A DNA stretch of 64,000 nt from Bacillota bacterium (GCA_012798755.1 JAAZMP010000009.1:16709-80708); one strand, 5' to 3'. Numbered from the stretch's first letter, positions 43,431-58,056 are shown. The notes: generated by a model not told the origin, from the sequence alone. Program-made: numbers and translations.

Positions 43431-43764
43431 TTGAAGCTCACCTCTTTTCTTAAATCCGCCGCCCTGTAAAAACCAAAAACTTGTGCGGCGGATTTAATAA
43501 TAACACAAAAAGGGGTCCTTTTGCAATATAAAAAGGCCCCCTGGAAAGATAGTGGCGATATTTTTGCAAAGCACTGCTACTCAAAGCAAATATATACAGG
43601 GCACGGGAAACGGCAGGTGCGCCGGGGATCATAGCATGAAAGACGACAGCTGCAGAAAAACACGGAATAACAGGCGCCATGACTTAGGATGATAACAGCT
43701 TTAAAGGCATCCGGCGCAGCAAACTTTTTTCAGCTTTTTTAATTTGGTTGATGCATAACAAAGA

Positions 43765-44787
43765 TCACAAAGTTGGCAGAAAAAGCAGGGGATCAAGTGG
43801 CCGTTCATTGTAGATAATCTCCAAGTGAAGATGCGGCCCCGTAGCATTTCCCGATTCCCCGATTTGGGCTATCGGCTGCCCGGCGGAAACTTTTTCGTTC
43901 TTCCCGGCCAGAAGACGTGAGTTGTGGGCATAAAGCGTACTCCAGCCCCGCCCGTGGTTAATAATAAGTACAAGGCCGTAACCTTGCTTGATTCCGTTAA
44001 AAATAACAACCCCTGAAGCTGCGGCCCTGACATTGCTTCCATGGGGGGCAGCAATATCAAGCCCCTGGTGAAATTTACCGTTGCGCCAACCAAAACGTGA
44101 GGTTATTTCTCCTTTAAGCGGCCATTTAAACTGGGGGCTGTTGTTGATAACCTGTGTAGAGACGCTTCTTACTATGTTTCGCGAAGCAATAAGTCTATCT
44201 CGTACTGCTTTTTTTTCCTCCGGGGGTATTGTAGCCCCTGGAACGACTATTTTCTTACCTATTGCAAACCTTGCAGAATCCGGCAAAAGATTAAAAGCAG
44301 AGAGGGCCTGCGGCTCGATTTTGTAACAGGCCGCTATAGAATTGACCGTATCCCCTTCACATATTTTGTGCAACGTACCCTCAATGGTAAGAATGTCAAG
44401 TGTTTGACCGGGAAAGATCAGGTGAGGGTTGGAAAGTTCATTCCAATACAGAATTGAAGCGACATCTATTTGGTAAAAAGCTGCTATTTGCGTTAAATTG
44501 TCACCTTTTTGGACTACATGGCGGATCAAGGCCTTTTTCAAGGTTTCTTCCCTTTTAAGCCTCTCCTGTTCAGCCCTGTTTTGCTCGATCCTGGCCCGGT
44601 AACTTTCCAGCTGCCTATAATAAGATGGTTTTGCGGAATTTTTCGGAACGATCATAGCTTGTGTTTTAGGGGGAAACACAAGAAACATGCTTATTCCAAT
44701 TGCCGCTCCCATTACTATTTTACAGGCATATGGTTTCAAAAAAGAGAAAACCTTTCTGCCGGAAAAATTGGAGAGTGGACAAAGCAT
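43765..44787 (-). CDS. LysM-domain M23 peptidase
   Basis: Two LysM-like repeats (VVQKGDNLTQIAAFYQI; ICEGDTVNSIAACYKI) plus HQGLDIAAPHGSNVRAAASG...GNATGPHLHLEI. Confidence 0.94.
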   Translation of the reverse strand: MLCPLSNFSGRKVFSFLKPYACKIVMGAAIGISMFLVFPPKTQAMIVPKNSAKPSYYRQLESYRARIEQNRAEQERLKREETLKKALIRHVVQKGDNLTQIAAFYQIDVASILYWNELSNPHLIFPGQTLDILTIEGTLHKICEGDTVNSIAACYKIEPQALSAFNLLPDSARFAIGKKIVVPGATIPPEEKKAVRDRLIASRNIVRSVSTQVINNSPQFKWPLKGEITSRFGWRNGKFHQGLDIAAPHGSNVRAAASGVVIFNGIKQGYGLVLIINHGRGWSTLYAHNSRLLAGKNEKVSAGQPIAQIGESGNATGPHLHLEIIYNERPLDPLLFLPTL

Positions 44788-44891
44788 TCGTATCGGCCTC
44801 CCTAATATGCACTGCTGTTATTCTTTGTTATTCTTTACTGTGAAATAACAAAATATTCACTGCTGTGCAAAATGCAGGGAGATTTTGGTGC

Positions 44892-46142
44892 TTACAGATT
44901 GTGAAGATTGGAAAGGAAGGAGGCATTATTTTTGGTTTTCTTTAACCGTTCCACCAGTGCTTCCAAAAAGTCTGAGGAGGAAGTGGTATCCATAGAACGC
45001 CGCAAGGCCCACATCAATTCAATGGTATCGCCATCCAGCATGAGCTCTTCGCGCCTGGTTCCGGAACGAAGTATATCAAAAGCCGGGAAATACCGGCGAT
45101 CAGCCAACTTACGATCCAGGTGCAGTTCCATATTGCCGGTTCCTTTAAATTCTTCAAAAATAACATCATCCATGCGACTGCCTGTTTCAACCAAAGCAGT
45201 AGCAATAATTGTTAGGCTGCCTCCTTCTTCAATATTGCGTGCAGCACCAAAAAAACGTTTAGGTTTATAAAACGCTGCGGGATCAATCCCGCCCGAAAGG
45301 GTCCTGCCACTGGGCGGAATAACCAAGTTATAGGCTCTGGTAAGCCTGGTAATGCTGTCCAAAAGAATGGCAACATCGCGCCCTTGTTCCACCAAGCGTT
45401 GGGCTCTTTCCAGGACCAGTTCGGCCAAGCGGATATGGTTCTCCGGCCTTTCATCAAAGGTGGAACTTAAGACCTCCCCCCGAACCGAGCGGCGCATATC
45501 GGTTACTTCCTCCGGCCTTTCATCGATTAAAAGAACGATAAGTGCCATTTCAGGATGATTTACAGTTATACTATTGGCAATTTTTTTCAACAGGATTGTT
45601 TTTCCGGCCTTAGGAGGAGATACAATCATACCGCGCTGTCCTTTTCCGATGGGGATAAGCAGATCTATGATCCGTGTAGAGTAATCATCCGGGGAATTTT
45701 CTAGAATGAGCTGTTCCTTGGGGTGTATGGGGGTAAGCTCTGCAAACAACGGCCGGCTGGAGGCTTTTTCCGGATCTTCGCCATTAACCGCCGCTACATG
45801 TAAAATAGCAAAGTACCGTTCATTTTCTTTGGGAGGCCGTACCTTCCCGGAGACCAAATCCCCCGTACGCAGGCCAAAACGCCTGATCTGGGATGCGGAA
45901 ATATAAATATCATCCTCATGAGGGAGATAGTTTACCTGTCGCAGAAAACCATAGCCATCCGACATGATTTCCAAAACTCCCTCATTAAAAATAAGGCCTT
46001 CAGATTCTGTTTCCTGCTTTAGAATAGCAAAAATTAAATCCTTTTTTTTCATCGTGCTCGCCGCTTCAACTTCAGTTTCGTCGGCTATGCGGTGCAATTC
46101 TTCCAGATTCATTGCTTCCATTTCGCTTAAATGCATAAACAT
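44892..46142 (-). CDS. rho: Transcription termination factor Rho
   Basis: [52 protein letters not shown]. Confidence 0.97.
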   Translation of the reverse strand: MFMHLSEMEAMNLEELHRIADETEVEAASTMKKKDLIFAILKQETESEGLIFNEGVLEIMSDGYGFLRQVNYLPHEDDIYISASQIRRFGLRTGDLVSGKVRPPKENERYFAILHVAAVNGEDPEKASSRPLFAELTPIHPKEQLILENSPDDYSTRIIDLLIPIGKGQRGMIVSPPKAGKTILLKKIANSITVNHPEMALIVLLIDERPEEVTDMRRSVRGEVLSSTFDERPENHIRLAELVLERAQRLVEQGRDVAILLDSITRLTRAYNLVIPPSGRTLSGGIDPAAFYKPKRFFGAARNIEEGGSLTIIATALVETGSRMDDVIFEEFKGTGNMELHLDRKLADRRYFPAFDILRSGTRREELMLDGDTIELMWALRRSMDTTSSSDFLEALVERLKKTKNNASFLSNLHNL

Positions 46143-46562
46143 CTCTCACTTTCTATCTTATTGATATGTTAAAAAGGGGAAACTTGCACCCGGCCAATTT
46201 TTTCAGTAAAACGGGAAGGTAGTCCCATGTAAATTTTACTTAAAAACGGCTGGCTGAATAACTAAATTGTACTGAAACATACCAGTACAAAGGGCATATG
46301 ATGATTATATAAGGCTGACTATCAGTTTCAGGGTGGAGGAAAAATTTGTTCAAATGGGGAACATCAAAGTGGAAAACAGCGGTATAATCCGCAATGATCG
46401 GTTATGGCCTGTTCCGTAAAAACAAAACATGAAACCTTTTTTGCAAAGTACATCGGCAATAATTGTTCCTGATGTATTATACCCTATATTTTGTCAGCAC
46501 ATAAATTTTCGGCGTATGTGCCGCTGCCTTTAAGTAAATGGCAAGGCAAGATAAATGAATTT

Positions 46563-47597
46563 TTATTCCTGAGGTTCCTCCGGGGCAACAGCACATTCCC
46601 TGGCTACAACAAAATGGGGTTTTATATCTAAACGATGTGTAGCCTGTACAAAGCGAACTGTACCGGTCATGCTTCTCATAACGACAGAATGAGTGGAAGC
46701 CTCGTTTCCGGCATACCTTACTCCCTTGAGCAGATCTCCGTCGGTAATGCCGCTGGCTGCAAAAATCACATCGTCGCCTTTGACAAAATCATCCATGAAA
46801 AGCAGCTGTTCCGGTTCTTTCAAACCCATTTCTTTAATTCTGTTTCTATCCTGTTCATTATCCGGAAGAAGCCTTCCCTGCAATTCTCCGCCGAGACATT
46901 TTAACGCCGCCGCCGCCAGGACTCCTTCCGGGGCTCCCCCGATGCCTAGCAGAATATCCACGCCAGCCCATTCCACCGCAGTGGCAATTGCAGCAGAAAC
47001 ATCGCCATCACTGATCAGTTTTACACGAACACCAAGATGTCTGAGTTCTTTGATAATATGTTCGTGCCGGGGCCTATCCAAAAGGATAGCCACAATATCC
47101 TCTGTTTTTTTCCCCAAAGCCGAGGCTACCTGCCGAATGTTTTCCTCCACGGAGGCATCCAGGTCAATATGCCCCGCCGCCTTGGGGCCCACAGCAATTT
47201 TATCCATGTAAATGTCTGGGGAATGCAAAAGACAATTCCGAGGAGCTACGGCCAGAACGGACAGGGCATTGGGAAGACCTTTGGCAACCAAGTTGGTTCC
47301 TTCCAACGGATCAACGGCCACATCCACCTGAGGAGGAGTCCCGGCACCAACCTTTTCGCCAATATAAAGCATGGGCGCTTCATCCATCTCACCTTCGCCA
47401 ATAACTACCACACCATCGATATAGACGGTATCGAAGGCCCTGCGCATGGCAGACACGGCAGCATCATCGGCTGCAATTCTGTCACCCCTGCCCATGAACC
47501 TCCCTGTAGCCAAAGCCGCAGCTTCAGTTACACGTACAAATTCTAAAGCCAGCTCTCGTTCCATAAGCTCATTCCTCCCGGTTATAGGTAAACTCAA
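46563..47597 (-). CDS. glpX: Fructose-1,6-bisphosphatase class II
   Basis: [37 protein letters not shown]. Confidence 0.95.
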   Translation of the reverse strand: MSLPITGRNELMERELALEFVRVTEAAALATGRFMGRGDRIAADDAAVSAMRRAFDTVYIDGVVVIGEGEMDEAPMLYIGEKVGAGTPPQVDVAVDPLEGTNLVAKGLPNALSVLAVAPRNCLLHSPDIYMDKIAVGPKAAGHIDLDASVEENIRQVASALGKKTEDIVAILLDRPRHEHIIKELRHLGVRVKLISDGDVSAAIATAVEWAGVDILLGIGGAPEGVLAAAALKCLGGELQGRLLPDNEQDRNRIKEMGLKEPEQLLFMDDFVKGDDVIFAASGITDGDLLKGVRYAGNEASTHSVVMRSMTGTVRFVQATHRLDIKPHFVVARECAVAPEEPQE

Positions 47598-48271
47598 GGC
47601 CTAATTCCCTCTTCCTGCCGGGCCCGGCCCCAGTCGGAAAGAAAACGTTCCAACCCCATATCCGTAAGCGGATGCCCGGCCATCTGTTTTAAAACCCTGA
47701 AAGGTACCGTGGCAATATGCGCTCCGGCAGCTGCCACTTCATGAACGTGCCGGGGATGTCTGATGCTAGCTGCAATAATTTTGGTTTCCGTAATTTTTTG
47801 TCGGGAAAAAACTTCAACTATTTCCTTGACCAGAGCGACACCATCCCAACCAATATCATCCAACCTTCCAATAAAAGGGCTGACATATGCGGCTCCGGCA
47901 TGGGCAGCAAGCAAAGCCTGATTTACAGAAAAAACAAGGGTAACGTTGCAAGGAATCTTTTCTTCTTTTCGGTTGAGCCTGCTGACAGCCTTCAAGCCTT
48001 CAACTCCCATCGGGATTTTAATTACCACGTTGGGGGCCTGGGCAGCCAGATGACGGGCTTCTTCAACCATGCCTTCCGCCTTGGTATCCAGCACCTCCAC
48101 GCTTACCGGATTTTCTCCCATCAGGCTGCAGATCTTTTTGACCAGAAATTCAAACGGCTCCTCTTCTTTGGACATTAGAGAAGGATTGGTAGTTAGTCCA
48201 CTAAGAACGCCCCAACCAAGTGCCTCCTCAATCTCTTGCAGGTTTGCCGAGTCAAGAAAAATTTGTGACAT
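47594..48271 (-). CDS. fsa: Fructose-6-phosphate aldolase / transaldolase-like
   Basis: [33 protein letters not shown]. Confidence 0.93.
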   Translation of the reverse strand: MSQIFLDSANLQEIEEALGWGVLSGLTTNPSLMSKEEEPFEFLVKKICSLMGENPVSVEVLDTKAEGMVEEARHLAAQAPNVVIKIPMGVEGLKAVSRLNRKEEKIPCNVTLVFSVNQALLAAHAGAAYVSPFIGRLDDIGWDGVALVKEIVEVFSRQKITETKIIAASIRHPRHVHEVAAAGAHIATVPFRVLKQMAGHPLTDMGLERFLSDWGRARQEEGIRP

Positions 48272-48335
48272 TTTTTAGCTCCTGTCTATAACCGCATCCA
48301 AAATATAGATGCTTTTTTGTAATATGTTGACCGCT

Positions 48336-49208
48336 TTAAGCTTTCCCGGAACTGCCGAAAAGCCGCATTTTCTCTTTAATAATTTTTTTCATATCTTCCT
48401 TTGCCGGGGCAAACATTTTACGTGGATCTATATTATCAGGATCTTTTTTGATATAATCTTTGATCCCATCGGTAAAAGCACGCCTTATGTCGGTGTCTAT
48501 GTTGATTTTGTTAACACCCAAGGAGACGGCTTGGCGAATAGCTTCATCCGGTACCCCGGAGGCTCCATGCAGCACAATCGGGATAGAGGCAAGCTCTTTG
48601 ATTTGTTTTAAGCGGGGAAAATCCAGCTTCGGTTCACCTTTATAAGGGCCATGGGCCGTCCCAATGGCTACAGCCAAAGCATCAACATTGGTTTCTTTAA
48701 CAAAACGCTGTGCTTCCTGGGGATCGGTAAAAAATGCTTCCTGTTCATCCACGGAGATGTCATCCTCAGTGCCGGCTATTTTACCAAGTTCCGCTTCCAC
48801 TGTGACACCTACAATCCGGGCAATTTCTACAACACGGACTGTCGTAGCAACATTTTCCTCATAAGGCAACTGGGATCCATCAAACATGACCGAACTAAAC
48901 CCGCTGTGTATACAACGCACCACTTGGTCGAAATCCGTTCCATGATCGAGATGCAAAACTACCGGAACATCTGTCCCCCCGGCAGCTGTTTTCACCAGCG
49001 ATACAATAAAATCCAACCCGGCATATCTGATAGCTCCCTGACTGGCCTGGAGTATTACCGGAGAACGCTCTTCCGCTGCGGATTCGATGATAGCCTGCAC
49101 AATCTCCATATTGTTGGCGTTAAAGGCCCCAACTGCATAACCGCCCTTCTCAGCAGGTTCCAGCACTTCCTTCAAAGTTACCAGGTTCATTTTTTTCCCC
49201 TTTCCCAA
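48336..49208 (-). CDS. fba: Class II fructose-1,6-bisphosphate aldolase
   Basis: YAVGAFNANNMEIVQAIIESAAEERSPVILQAS; HLDHGTDFDQVVRCI. Confidence 0.96.
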   Translation of the reverse strand: MGKGKKMNLVTLKEVLEPAEKGGYAVGAFNANNMEIVQAIIESAAEERSPVILQASQGAIRYAGLDFIVSLVKTAAGGTDVPVVLHLDHGTDFDQVVRCIHSGFSSVMFDGSQLPYEENVATTVRVVEIARIVGVTVEAELGKIAGTEDDISVDEQEAFFTDPQEAQRFVKETNVDALAVAIGTAHGPYKGEPKLDFPRLKQIKELASIPIVLHGASGVPDEAIRQAVSLGVNKINIDTDIRRAFTDGIKDYIKKDPDNIDPRKMFAPAKEDMKKIIKEKMRLFGSSGKA

Positions 49209-49236
49209 AATTTTTTTGTTAAAAAAGAATAATTAT

Positions 49237-49899
49237 TTACATAAAAAACGGCTGAAGATTTTCTGTAAGCTGCACAATCAATGGGAACAAAAACACGATA
49301 GCCAACAGCAGGAAGATAAAAATTGCTGCCATTATGGCTATTATGGGCATGAAGTAGATCAATACGGCCCGGCCCCAGGAAAATTCATGCACAATTTTTA
49401 AACCGGCAATTTTAAGGAACAAAGACCATAACAGGGCAATAAAAGTCAGTAGACCAATTACGTTAAAATCCGTATACCGGGTAAAAAGCCCGCCCAGGGC
49501 CATAATCAAATAGGGATAGTGGCCGTAGCCCACGACAGCGCCCAGTTTGGAAGCTCCGCCTTGGCCTCCGAACAGTTCTGCAGCAAGATTAATCACCCCG
49601 ACAACGAGCAGAAAGTAAAGGGGGCCAAAGACCAGCTGCACTAATATGTTTGCCAACGGCATGAAGCGTAATACATCGGTTAAGGCCTCCGGAGGTAAAA
49701 GAGTGGAAAGCCTCGATGAGAACAAAATATCCTGTTCTAAAATAAAAGTGCTGTTAATGATGGCTAACATCACGATAAGGTTCACAAATAAATATACTAC
49801 TAAACCGTTCCATATATTCCTTTCTTGCATGATACGCGATAACCCTTTACGGTAGTTGAACAAAATATCATAAAAATCATCGAGCGATTCCTTAAACAT
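49237..49899 (-). CDS. YIP1 family membrane protein
   Basis: five-TM pattern with GYGHYPYLIM. Confidence 0.75.
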   Translation of the reverse strand: MFKESLDDFYDILFNYRKGLSRIMQERNIWNGLVVYLFVNLIVMLAIINSTFILEQDILFSSRLSTLLPPEALTDVLRFMPLANILVQLVFGPLYFLLVVGVINLAAELFGGQGGASKLGAVVGYGHYPYLIMALGGLFTRYTDFNVIGLLTFIALLWSLFLKIAGLKIVHEFSWGRAVLIYFMPIIAIMAAIFIFLLLAIVFLFPLIVQLTENLQPFFM

Positions 49900-50082
49900 A
49901 AACTTCTCCCTTGAACAGTCTCTCCAAAAATTTGATAGTTTTTATAACTTAATACAGCTTAATGTAAACACATTTAATGTTAATTATATTATTAATATAT
50001 TATTTCTCCTTGTAATAGATCATTCCTGCCGGCATTTTGAAATATTTAACAGAAAACAAAAATGGTTCGAAAAGGTTTACAC

Positions 50083-52625
<2,543 letters not shown>

Positions 52626-52647
52626 CCCAGCACCTGCCCAAAAAGCT

Positions 52648-53481
52648 TTATTCTTCTATTAGTTCTTGCACAAAACGGGGAAGGGAAAAAGAACTTTGGT
52701 GTACTTGTGCAGTATAATACCTGGTACCCGAGGGGATGTCTTTTCCCTCCGGTTGCAAAGGACTATATTTTTTTGAACCTAAAGTAAAGCTCCAAAGACC
52801 GCTCGGATAAGTAGGCACAGAGGCAAGATAAAGATATGTATGAGGAAAAATTGATTTAATGCGCCGGAAAACCGTGCGGATAAGATCAGCATTAAAGAAA
52901 GGAGATTCGGTCTGAGCTACAAAGATACCATCCGTTTTTAAGGCCCTGAACACTTCTTCATAAAAAGGTGAACCGAACAGGCCCACTGCCGGCCCTACCG
53001 GTTCCGTGGAATCAACAATGATCACATCATAAGCATTCTGGCGCGAACGAATATATTCTATGCCATCAACGATTTTGATCTTTACCCTGGAATCATCCAG
53101 TGCAGAACTGATTTCAGGCAAAAAGCGTTTTGCTGCTTCAATAACTTGACTGTCGATTTCAACCAGCGTTATTTTCTCTACCTGTGGATACTTGGCCGCC
53201 TCCCTTACAGCTCCACCGTCCCCGCCACCAATGATCAAGACATTGCTAGGGGAAGGATGAGTAGCCAGCGGAACATGGGAAATCATCTCATGATAAACGA
53301 ATTCGTCAGCCGCGGTGGTTTGGACCATGCCATCCAAAACCAGCATACGGCCAAACTGGATTGTATCCAGCACCGCAATTTCCTGGTATTTTGTTTGTAC
53401 AAAATAAAGAGTTTCCTTCACCTTACAGCTAAGCCCCAGATTAGGGGTCTGTTTCTCAGTATACCATAGTTTCATTTGCAA
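52648..53481 (-). CDS. speE: Spermidine synthase family aminopropyltransferase
   Basis: FGRMLVLDGMVQTTAADEFVYHEMISHVPL; VLIIGGGDGGAVREAAKYP. Confidence 0.95.
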   Translation of the reverse strand: MQMKLWYTEKQTPNLGLSCKVKETLYFVQTKYQEIAVLDTIQFGRMLVLDGMVQTTAADEFVYHEMISHVPLATHPSPSNVLIIGGGDGGAVREAAKYPQVEKITLVEIDSQVIEAAKRFLPEISSALDDSRVKIKIVDGIEYIRSRQNAYDVIIVDSTEPVGPAVGLFGSPFYEEVFRALKTDGIFVAQTESPFFNADLIRTVFRRIKSIFPHTYLYLASVPTYPSGLWSFTLGSKKYSPLQPEGKDIPSGTRYYTAQVHQSSFSLPRFVQELIEE

Positions 53482-53534
53482 TCCTGATCACCACTTGTAA
53501 TTTCGTCGTATAATTTTGCAATCGCCCCGCAAAA

Positions 53535-54017
53535 CTACCAAAAAACCACTGCCGCCACTGCTGCACCGCACACCCCTACTTTATGTTCAACGCTTTTAAC
53601 TCTGATTCCTTTGAGTTTCAGGCTGCGGTAATCAAATGCTTCCTTGATCATTTCTTCCACTTTTCCTCTTGCAGTTTCAGCGCTGCAGCTGCCGGAGTGC
53701 TCCATAATAACCCCAAAGCTATCCTCTGAAAACCCAATGCCTACCGCAGCAGCAATAAGTTCCCCTTCCTCATCGCTGTTTACAGCACTGTAGACCACGG
53801 GAACAAAAGCGCCCGGGGTAAAACTGATACCGCCTTTGTTTTCCTTGCATCCTTGGGGCAAAATACTGCTTAGCCTTACGAGATTAACATTACCGATACC
53901 CGCCTTTAAAAGTGCGGCATCAAATGCCGTCAAAGCATGCCGCGCCTCTGCAGTAGCTGAAACAACGGTAAAATGCTTTGGTCTTGTGATCATTTTATAA
54001 AACACCCCTTTCATCAA
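53535..54017 (-). CDS. pdaD: Pyruvoyl-dependent arginine decarboxylase
   Basis: NVNLVRLSSILPQGCKE (self-cleavage SS), FVPVVYSAVNSDEEGELIAAAVGIG. Confidence 0.93.
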   Translation of the reverse strand: MMKGVFYKMITRPKHFTVVSATAEARHALTAFDAALLKAGIGNVNLVRLSSILPQGCKENKGGISFTPGAFVPVVYSAVNSDEEGELIAAAVGIGFSEDSFGVIMEHSGSCSAETARGKVEEMIKEAFDYRSLKLKGIRVKSVEHKVGVCGAAVAAVVFW

Positions 54018-54075
54018 ACGACGGCTTTAATCAACCAAACATACTGCCATTTATTATACCAATACAGCCTTTCTT

Positions 54076-54693
54076 TCATGACAAAAAAGGATTATAGCGT
54101 CGTTCATTTCCTACAGTTGTCGGGGGCCCGTGCCCCGGGAATATTTGGGTTTCATCAGGATATGTTAATATTTTACTTTTAATGCTTTTTATTATTTGCC
54201 GGTAAGAACCCCCTGGAAAATCAGTCCTGCCGATAGAACCGGCAAAAAGGGTATCACCGGTAAAAAGAGCGCCATTAATTTCTAAGGTTATGCCTCCGGG
54301 GGTGTGGCCGGGCGTTTCCAGCACTTTAACTGTGAGTGTACCCACATTTATTTCATCCCCGTCCCGGACAAATTGATCCGGAACTGCTATTTCATCCCGG
54401 CCGCTAAGAAGAGTCACGCTGGCCTGAGGACTGCGGAAAAGCGGCAAATCGGCTTCCTGAATATAGAGAGGAACATTAAAAGCGCCCTTGACTTTCCCGT
54501 TTGCTCCCACGTGATCAATATGGGCATGGGTATTAATTATGCATTTAACCTTCAATTCCAACCTGTGAACCTGTTCAATAATAAGTTCACCTTCGGCACC
54601 GGGGTCAATGATCACAGCCTCCCTAGATTGTGGACAACCCACCAGATAGCAATTGGCTGAAAAAGGACCGACCTCCAATTTTTTTAACAACAA
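54076..54693 (-). CDS. MBL-fold hydrolase (glyoxalase II-like)
   Basis: CIINTHAHIDHVGANG; ETPGHTPGGITLEI; GDTLFAGSIGRTDFPGG. Confidence 0.93.
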   Translation of the reverse strand: MLLKKLEVGPFSANCYLVGCPQSREAVIIDPGAEGELIIEQVHRLELKVKCIINTHAHIDHVGANGKVKGAFNVPLYIQEADLPLFRSPQASVTLLSGRDEIAVPDQFVRDGDEINVGTLTVKVLETPGHTPGGITLEINGALFTGDTLFAGSIGRTDFPGGSYRQIIKSIKSKILTYPDETQIFPGHGPPTTVGNERRYNPFLS

Positions 54694-54958
54694 GATGTCG
54701 CCCAGTCCCGTTTAGCATGTCACATGCAGGGAAAAGGCAACCCTCCTTCCATGACACTGTTACACCACCGGGATGATTTCCATCATCTGGGGTTCGTCTT
54801 TAATATTTGCATTATATCATAGTTAGGGTTTGCAGTGTAAAATTGTTTTCTTTTTTTTAAACGGACATTCCTTGAATCTAAGCTGAAAAAACCCTTGATA
54901 TTAAGCTGAGTGTTAAGTATAATTAAATTACCAATTTTTCCTTTAGTTTTATAATTCA

Positions 54959-55837
54959 TTGGGAGGTTATGATATGCCGGAATCTGCCGAACAAAATTTG
55001 CAACAACCCGAAGTTAGCCAAATGAATATCTTGGACATGCTGGTAAAGGTTGGCCCGCTAATTCAAAAAGCCATTCCCATGGACTGTACATTTGTGGTAT
55101 CAGACAAAGAAAAGTTCCTTCTCCACCTGTCCGGTGAAGAACTATACCTGGGAGAACTGGATGGCAAGCCTATTTCCTCTGAAGGTGTTCTCATTGATGC
55201 TATACGTTCCGGTCAATTTACAATTAAATTTATCCCGGGGGAAGCCTACGGCATTCCCTTTAAAGCGACCGGTTTGCCTATAAAGGATGATGACGGAGCA
55301 ATCATCGGCGCGCTTTCTATGGGCTTTAACCTTAAAAGGCAAGAAAAGTTAACCGAAATGGCCCAAGATTTTGCCTCAACCTTAGAAGAGGTTGGCGCCT
55401 CTACGGAAGAGCTGGCATCATCTGCCGAAGAACTTGCCAGTGAAATGGAAACGTTAAATGTTCTGCATAAAGAAATGAACGAAGAAGTAGGCAAGACTGA
55501 AACCATGCTTGCCTTTATTCAAAAAGTTGCCGCTAATTCCAACCTTTTGGGGCTTAACGCCGCTATCGAGGCCGCCCGGGTGGGACATGAAGGGCGCGGT
55601 TTTGCGGTTGTGGCCGAAGAAATACGCAAAATGGCCGAAAACAGCGCCTCTTCCGTTGAAGAAATCAGAGAAACCATAGAGACGATAAAAGAAAAGGTAG
55701 CCTCCATAAGCGAAAAAACTGACAAAGTGCTTGATATATCAAGCCACCAGGCAGCTGCAACCCAGGAAATTTCCTCGGCTATCCAAGAGCTAACCGGTCA
55801 TACGGGGGAACTGGAGAAAATTGCCGAACTAATTTAA
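54959..55837 (+). CDS. Soluble (no TM) methyl-accepting chemotaxis-type protein with N-terminal sensor domain
   Basis: C-terminal [40 protein letters not shown]; no hydrophobic TM segment. Confidence 0.9.
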   Translation: MGGYDMPESAEQNLQQPEVSQMNILDMLVKVGPLIQKAIPMDCTFVVSDKEKFLLHLSGEELYLGELDGKPISSEGVLIDAIRSGQFTIKFIPGEAYGIPFKATGLPIKDDDGAIIGALSMGFNLKRQEKLTEMAQDFASTLEEVGASTEELASSAEELASEMETLNVLHKEMNEEVGKTETMLAFIQKVAANSNLLGLNAAIEAARVGHEGRGFAVVAEEIRKMAENSASSVEEIRETIETIKEKVASISEKTDKVLDISSHQAAATQEISSAIQELTGHTGELEKIAELI

Positions 55838-57409
55838 CGCCGTTTCTTTTTCTTTAATCCCAATATGCTTTTCCCGAAGCCTTGGCTTATCTATTTTGCC
55901 GTTTTCATTGCGGATGACATCGTCAAAAATTATGCGCTCCGGCCATTTAAATTTGGCCAGCCCATGCTCGGCACAAAACCGGATAACTTCTTCTTCCTTC
56001 ATCGTCTCCCCGGGATGGAGCTGTACAACAGCCATGGCAATTTCCACCAGCCTTTGATGGGGATAGCCTATTACAGCCACATCGCTGATTTTGGGATGAC
56101 GGCGCAAGACATCTTCTATTTCCACCGGGAAAATATTTTCCCCGCCGCGAATGATCAGGTCTTTTTTTCTATCTACGATATAGATATAGCCATCTTCGTC
56201 TTCCTTGACGAGATCGCCGGTATAAAGCCAACCGTTTTTAACAGCAACGGCGGTCATGGCAGGATTGTTAAAATATTCCTTCATGTTCCTTGGACCGCGA
56301 AGGATAAGTTCCCCAATTTCCCCTGTGGGAACATCGTTTCCATTATCGTCAACAACCCTTGCTTCAGTGTTATAGGTAGGTTTTCCGATGGAGCCCGGCC
56401 TGGTTAAGACATCTTCATCGTACAGATTTATCAACCCACCACCGCCGCCTTCTGTAATGCCGTAAATATTTCCGGTCCTAAAGGGCAAAAGCTTTTTCAT
56501 ATCCTGAAAAAGTGAAAATGGAACCGGCTGAGCACCGATCACAATACTTCCAGTAACATGTGCAAAGTCGTATTCCGTAATATCAATGATACCTTTTTTG
56601 ATGGCATTAATACAATCAGACATGGTTGGAACAGTAATCCAGCCGTTATTCACCTTTTCCTCAGTGATAGCATCCAGCAAATATTTTGGATCGAGCTCCC
56701 GCAGAATGACGATCTTGCCACCGGCAAGATAAGAAGGAAAGGACAAAAAGAAACTGCCGCTATGATAAAAAGGATGCGGTGCCAGATATACAGTACAATG
56801 TCCTTCATCGTAAGTCAGGGCATTGCCGATACCAATTTGGCTAAGGGTACCATGTGAATGGCAAACCGGTTTTGGAGGACCTGTTGTTCCCGAGGTAAAC
56901 ATAAGCTCCGCCGGATCGTCCTCCTGTACATCGACAAGGATATCCCCGGGGTTTTCTCCCTTTACAATATCGCTGTAAGAAACCATCCCTTCGGGGACAT
57001 TGTCACCAATACATATATATGTAACGCTGTCCATTTCTTTTTGGATAGGCCCCACCTTGGGTAAAAAACCATCGCCTAAAATAAAAGCTTTGGGATGGCA
57101 GGCTTTGGCGGCATGCTTTATATCAATTGTGGCAAATCGGTAATTAAGAGGAACGGCCACAGCCCCGGCCCTTAAAATAGCATGAAATGTAATAACCCAT
57201 TCCAGACTGTTCATCTGCAAATGAAGAACAAAATCACCTTTTCGCACTCCGGCAATGTTATACAAATAAGCGGCAACTTTATTTGTTTCCTCATTAAATT
57301 TTTCCCAAGTCAGTGCTCTTCTTAACTTTTCGGACGGCTTCAGTTCTACAAGGAATTCCTTTTGTGGATATTTTTTAGCATTCATAATCCCGTACCGGCC
57401 AAAATTCAT
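55829..57409 (-). CDS. AMP-dependent acyl-CoA synthetase/ligase
   Basis: [61 protein letters not shown]; start re-set to MNFGRYGI because upstream ORF part covers terminators. Confidence 0.92.
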   Translation of the reverse strand: MNFGRYGIMNAKKYPQKEFLVELKPSEKLRRALTWEKFNEETNKVAAYLYNIAGVRKGDFVLHLQMNSLEWVITFHAILRAGAVAVPLNYRFATIDIKHAAKACHPKAFILGDGFLPKVGPIQKEMDSVTYICIGDNVPEGMVSYSDIVKGENPGDILVDVQEDDPAELMFTSGTTGPPKPVCHSHGTLSQIGIGNALTYDEGHCTVYLAPHPFYHSGSFFLSFPSYLAGGKIVILRELDPKYLLDAITEEKVNNGWITVPTMSDCINAIKKGIIDITEYDFAHVTGSIVIGAQPVPFSLFQDMKKLLPFRTGNIYGITEGGGGGLINLYDEDVLTRPGSIGKPTYNTEARVVDDNGNDVPTGEIGELILRGPRNMKEYFNNPAMTAVAVKNGWLYTGDLVKEDEDGYIYIVDRKKDLIIRGGENIFPVEIEDVLRRHPKISDVAVIGYPHQRLVEIAMAVVQLHPGETMKEEEVIRFCAEHGLAKFKWPERIIFDDVIRNENGKIDKPRLREKHIGIKEKETALN

Positions 57410-57513
57410 TTCTCCAAATCCCCCTTTATGGCAGCAAAGAAAATGGAACAGCATTTTATCCCCTAGGCTGCTTTTGTTTACTGTTTTTTCCCGGTTAACT
57501 TGTCCACTGTCAA

Positions 57514-57558
57514 GTAAAAAGGTGTTTGCCGCATGCATAGGGACGAAAGCAGCAAACA
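57514..57558 (-). terminator. Second intrinsic terminator downstream of T-box
   Basis: Minus strand GGTGTTTGCtgctttcgtccctatgcatgcgGCAAACACCTTTTT. Confidence 0.7.
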
Positions 57559-57574
57559 CCGTGTTTAAAATCAG

Positions 57575-57880
57575 AAAAATAAAATTCGCCCTCAAGGGGC
57601 GAATTATTATTTCTTCCGCGGTACCACCCTAGTTGGCCGGCGCTTATATTGCACCAGGCCCTCTTGGTTTTAAAGAACACGGAATACCTTGCCGGTACCG
57701 TATTCTTCCTCTGGGATAACGGGGGAGAACCCGTCTGCGGCCTACTTTCCCTTTGAAGGTTTCAACCGGAGGCTCCAAAGCGAACTTCGACCGGTTCCTT
57801 CCGGAGGAGCTTACAGCCCCCGGCTCCTACCTCTCTGCAGGAAGTACTCCGGTTTACTTTTCTTTTTCATAGCCTTTATA
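57575..57880 (-). ncRNA. T-box leader with terminator
   Basis: Minus strand agagaggtaggagccggg...aaagtaggccg...gacgggttctcccccgttatc...AACTAGGGTGGTACCGCGG, then AATTCGCCCcttgaGGGCGAATTTTATTTTT terminator. Confidence 0.9.
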
Positions 57881-58056
57881 AGTATTTATTTAGTTACTAT
57901 TACTTGTAATTTACTAAGGAATTATACTACAATTGTGAACCTATGTCAACAATTTGAAGCAAGTTTTTTTAGGTTATGATACAGGGCAGGAGTAAGTAAA
58001 GTAAAAGCTTGTGCTATAGAGTCCTTTTACCCGCCGCTTACCAGACATCTAGGGTT

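Noticed and set aside
46160-46560. 400-bp intergenic region between glpX and rho as a possible novel RNA
   Set aside because: No clear conserved motif or strong hairpin was visible by eye; it may simply be the rho leader and promoter region.
57410-57595. N-terminal extension of the acyl-CoA ligase ORF (MRANFIFLILNTVFAAFVPMHAANTF..., signal-peptide-like)
   Set aside because: This stretch overlaps the T-box terminator and a second terminator hairpin; the conserved protein begins at [16 protein letters not shown].
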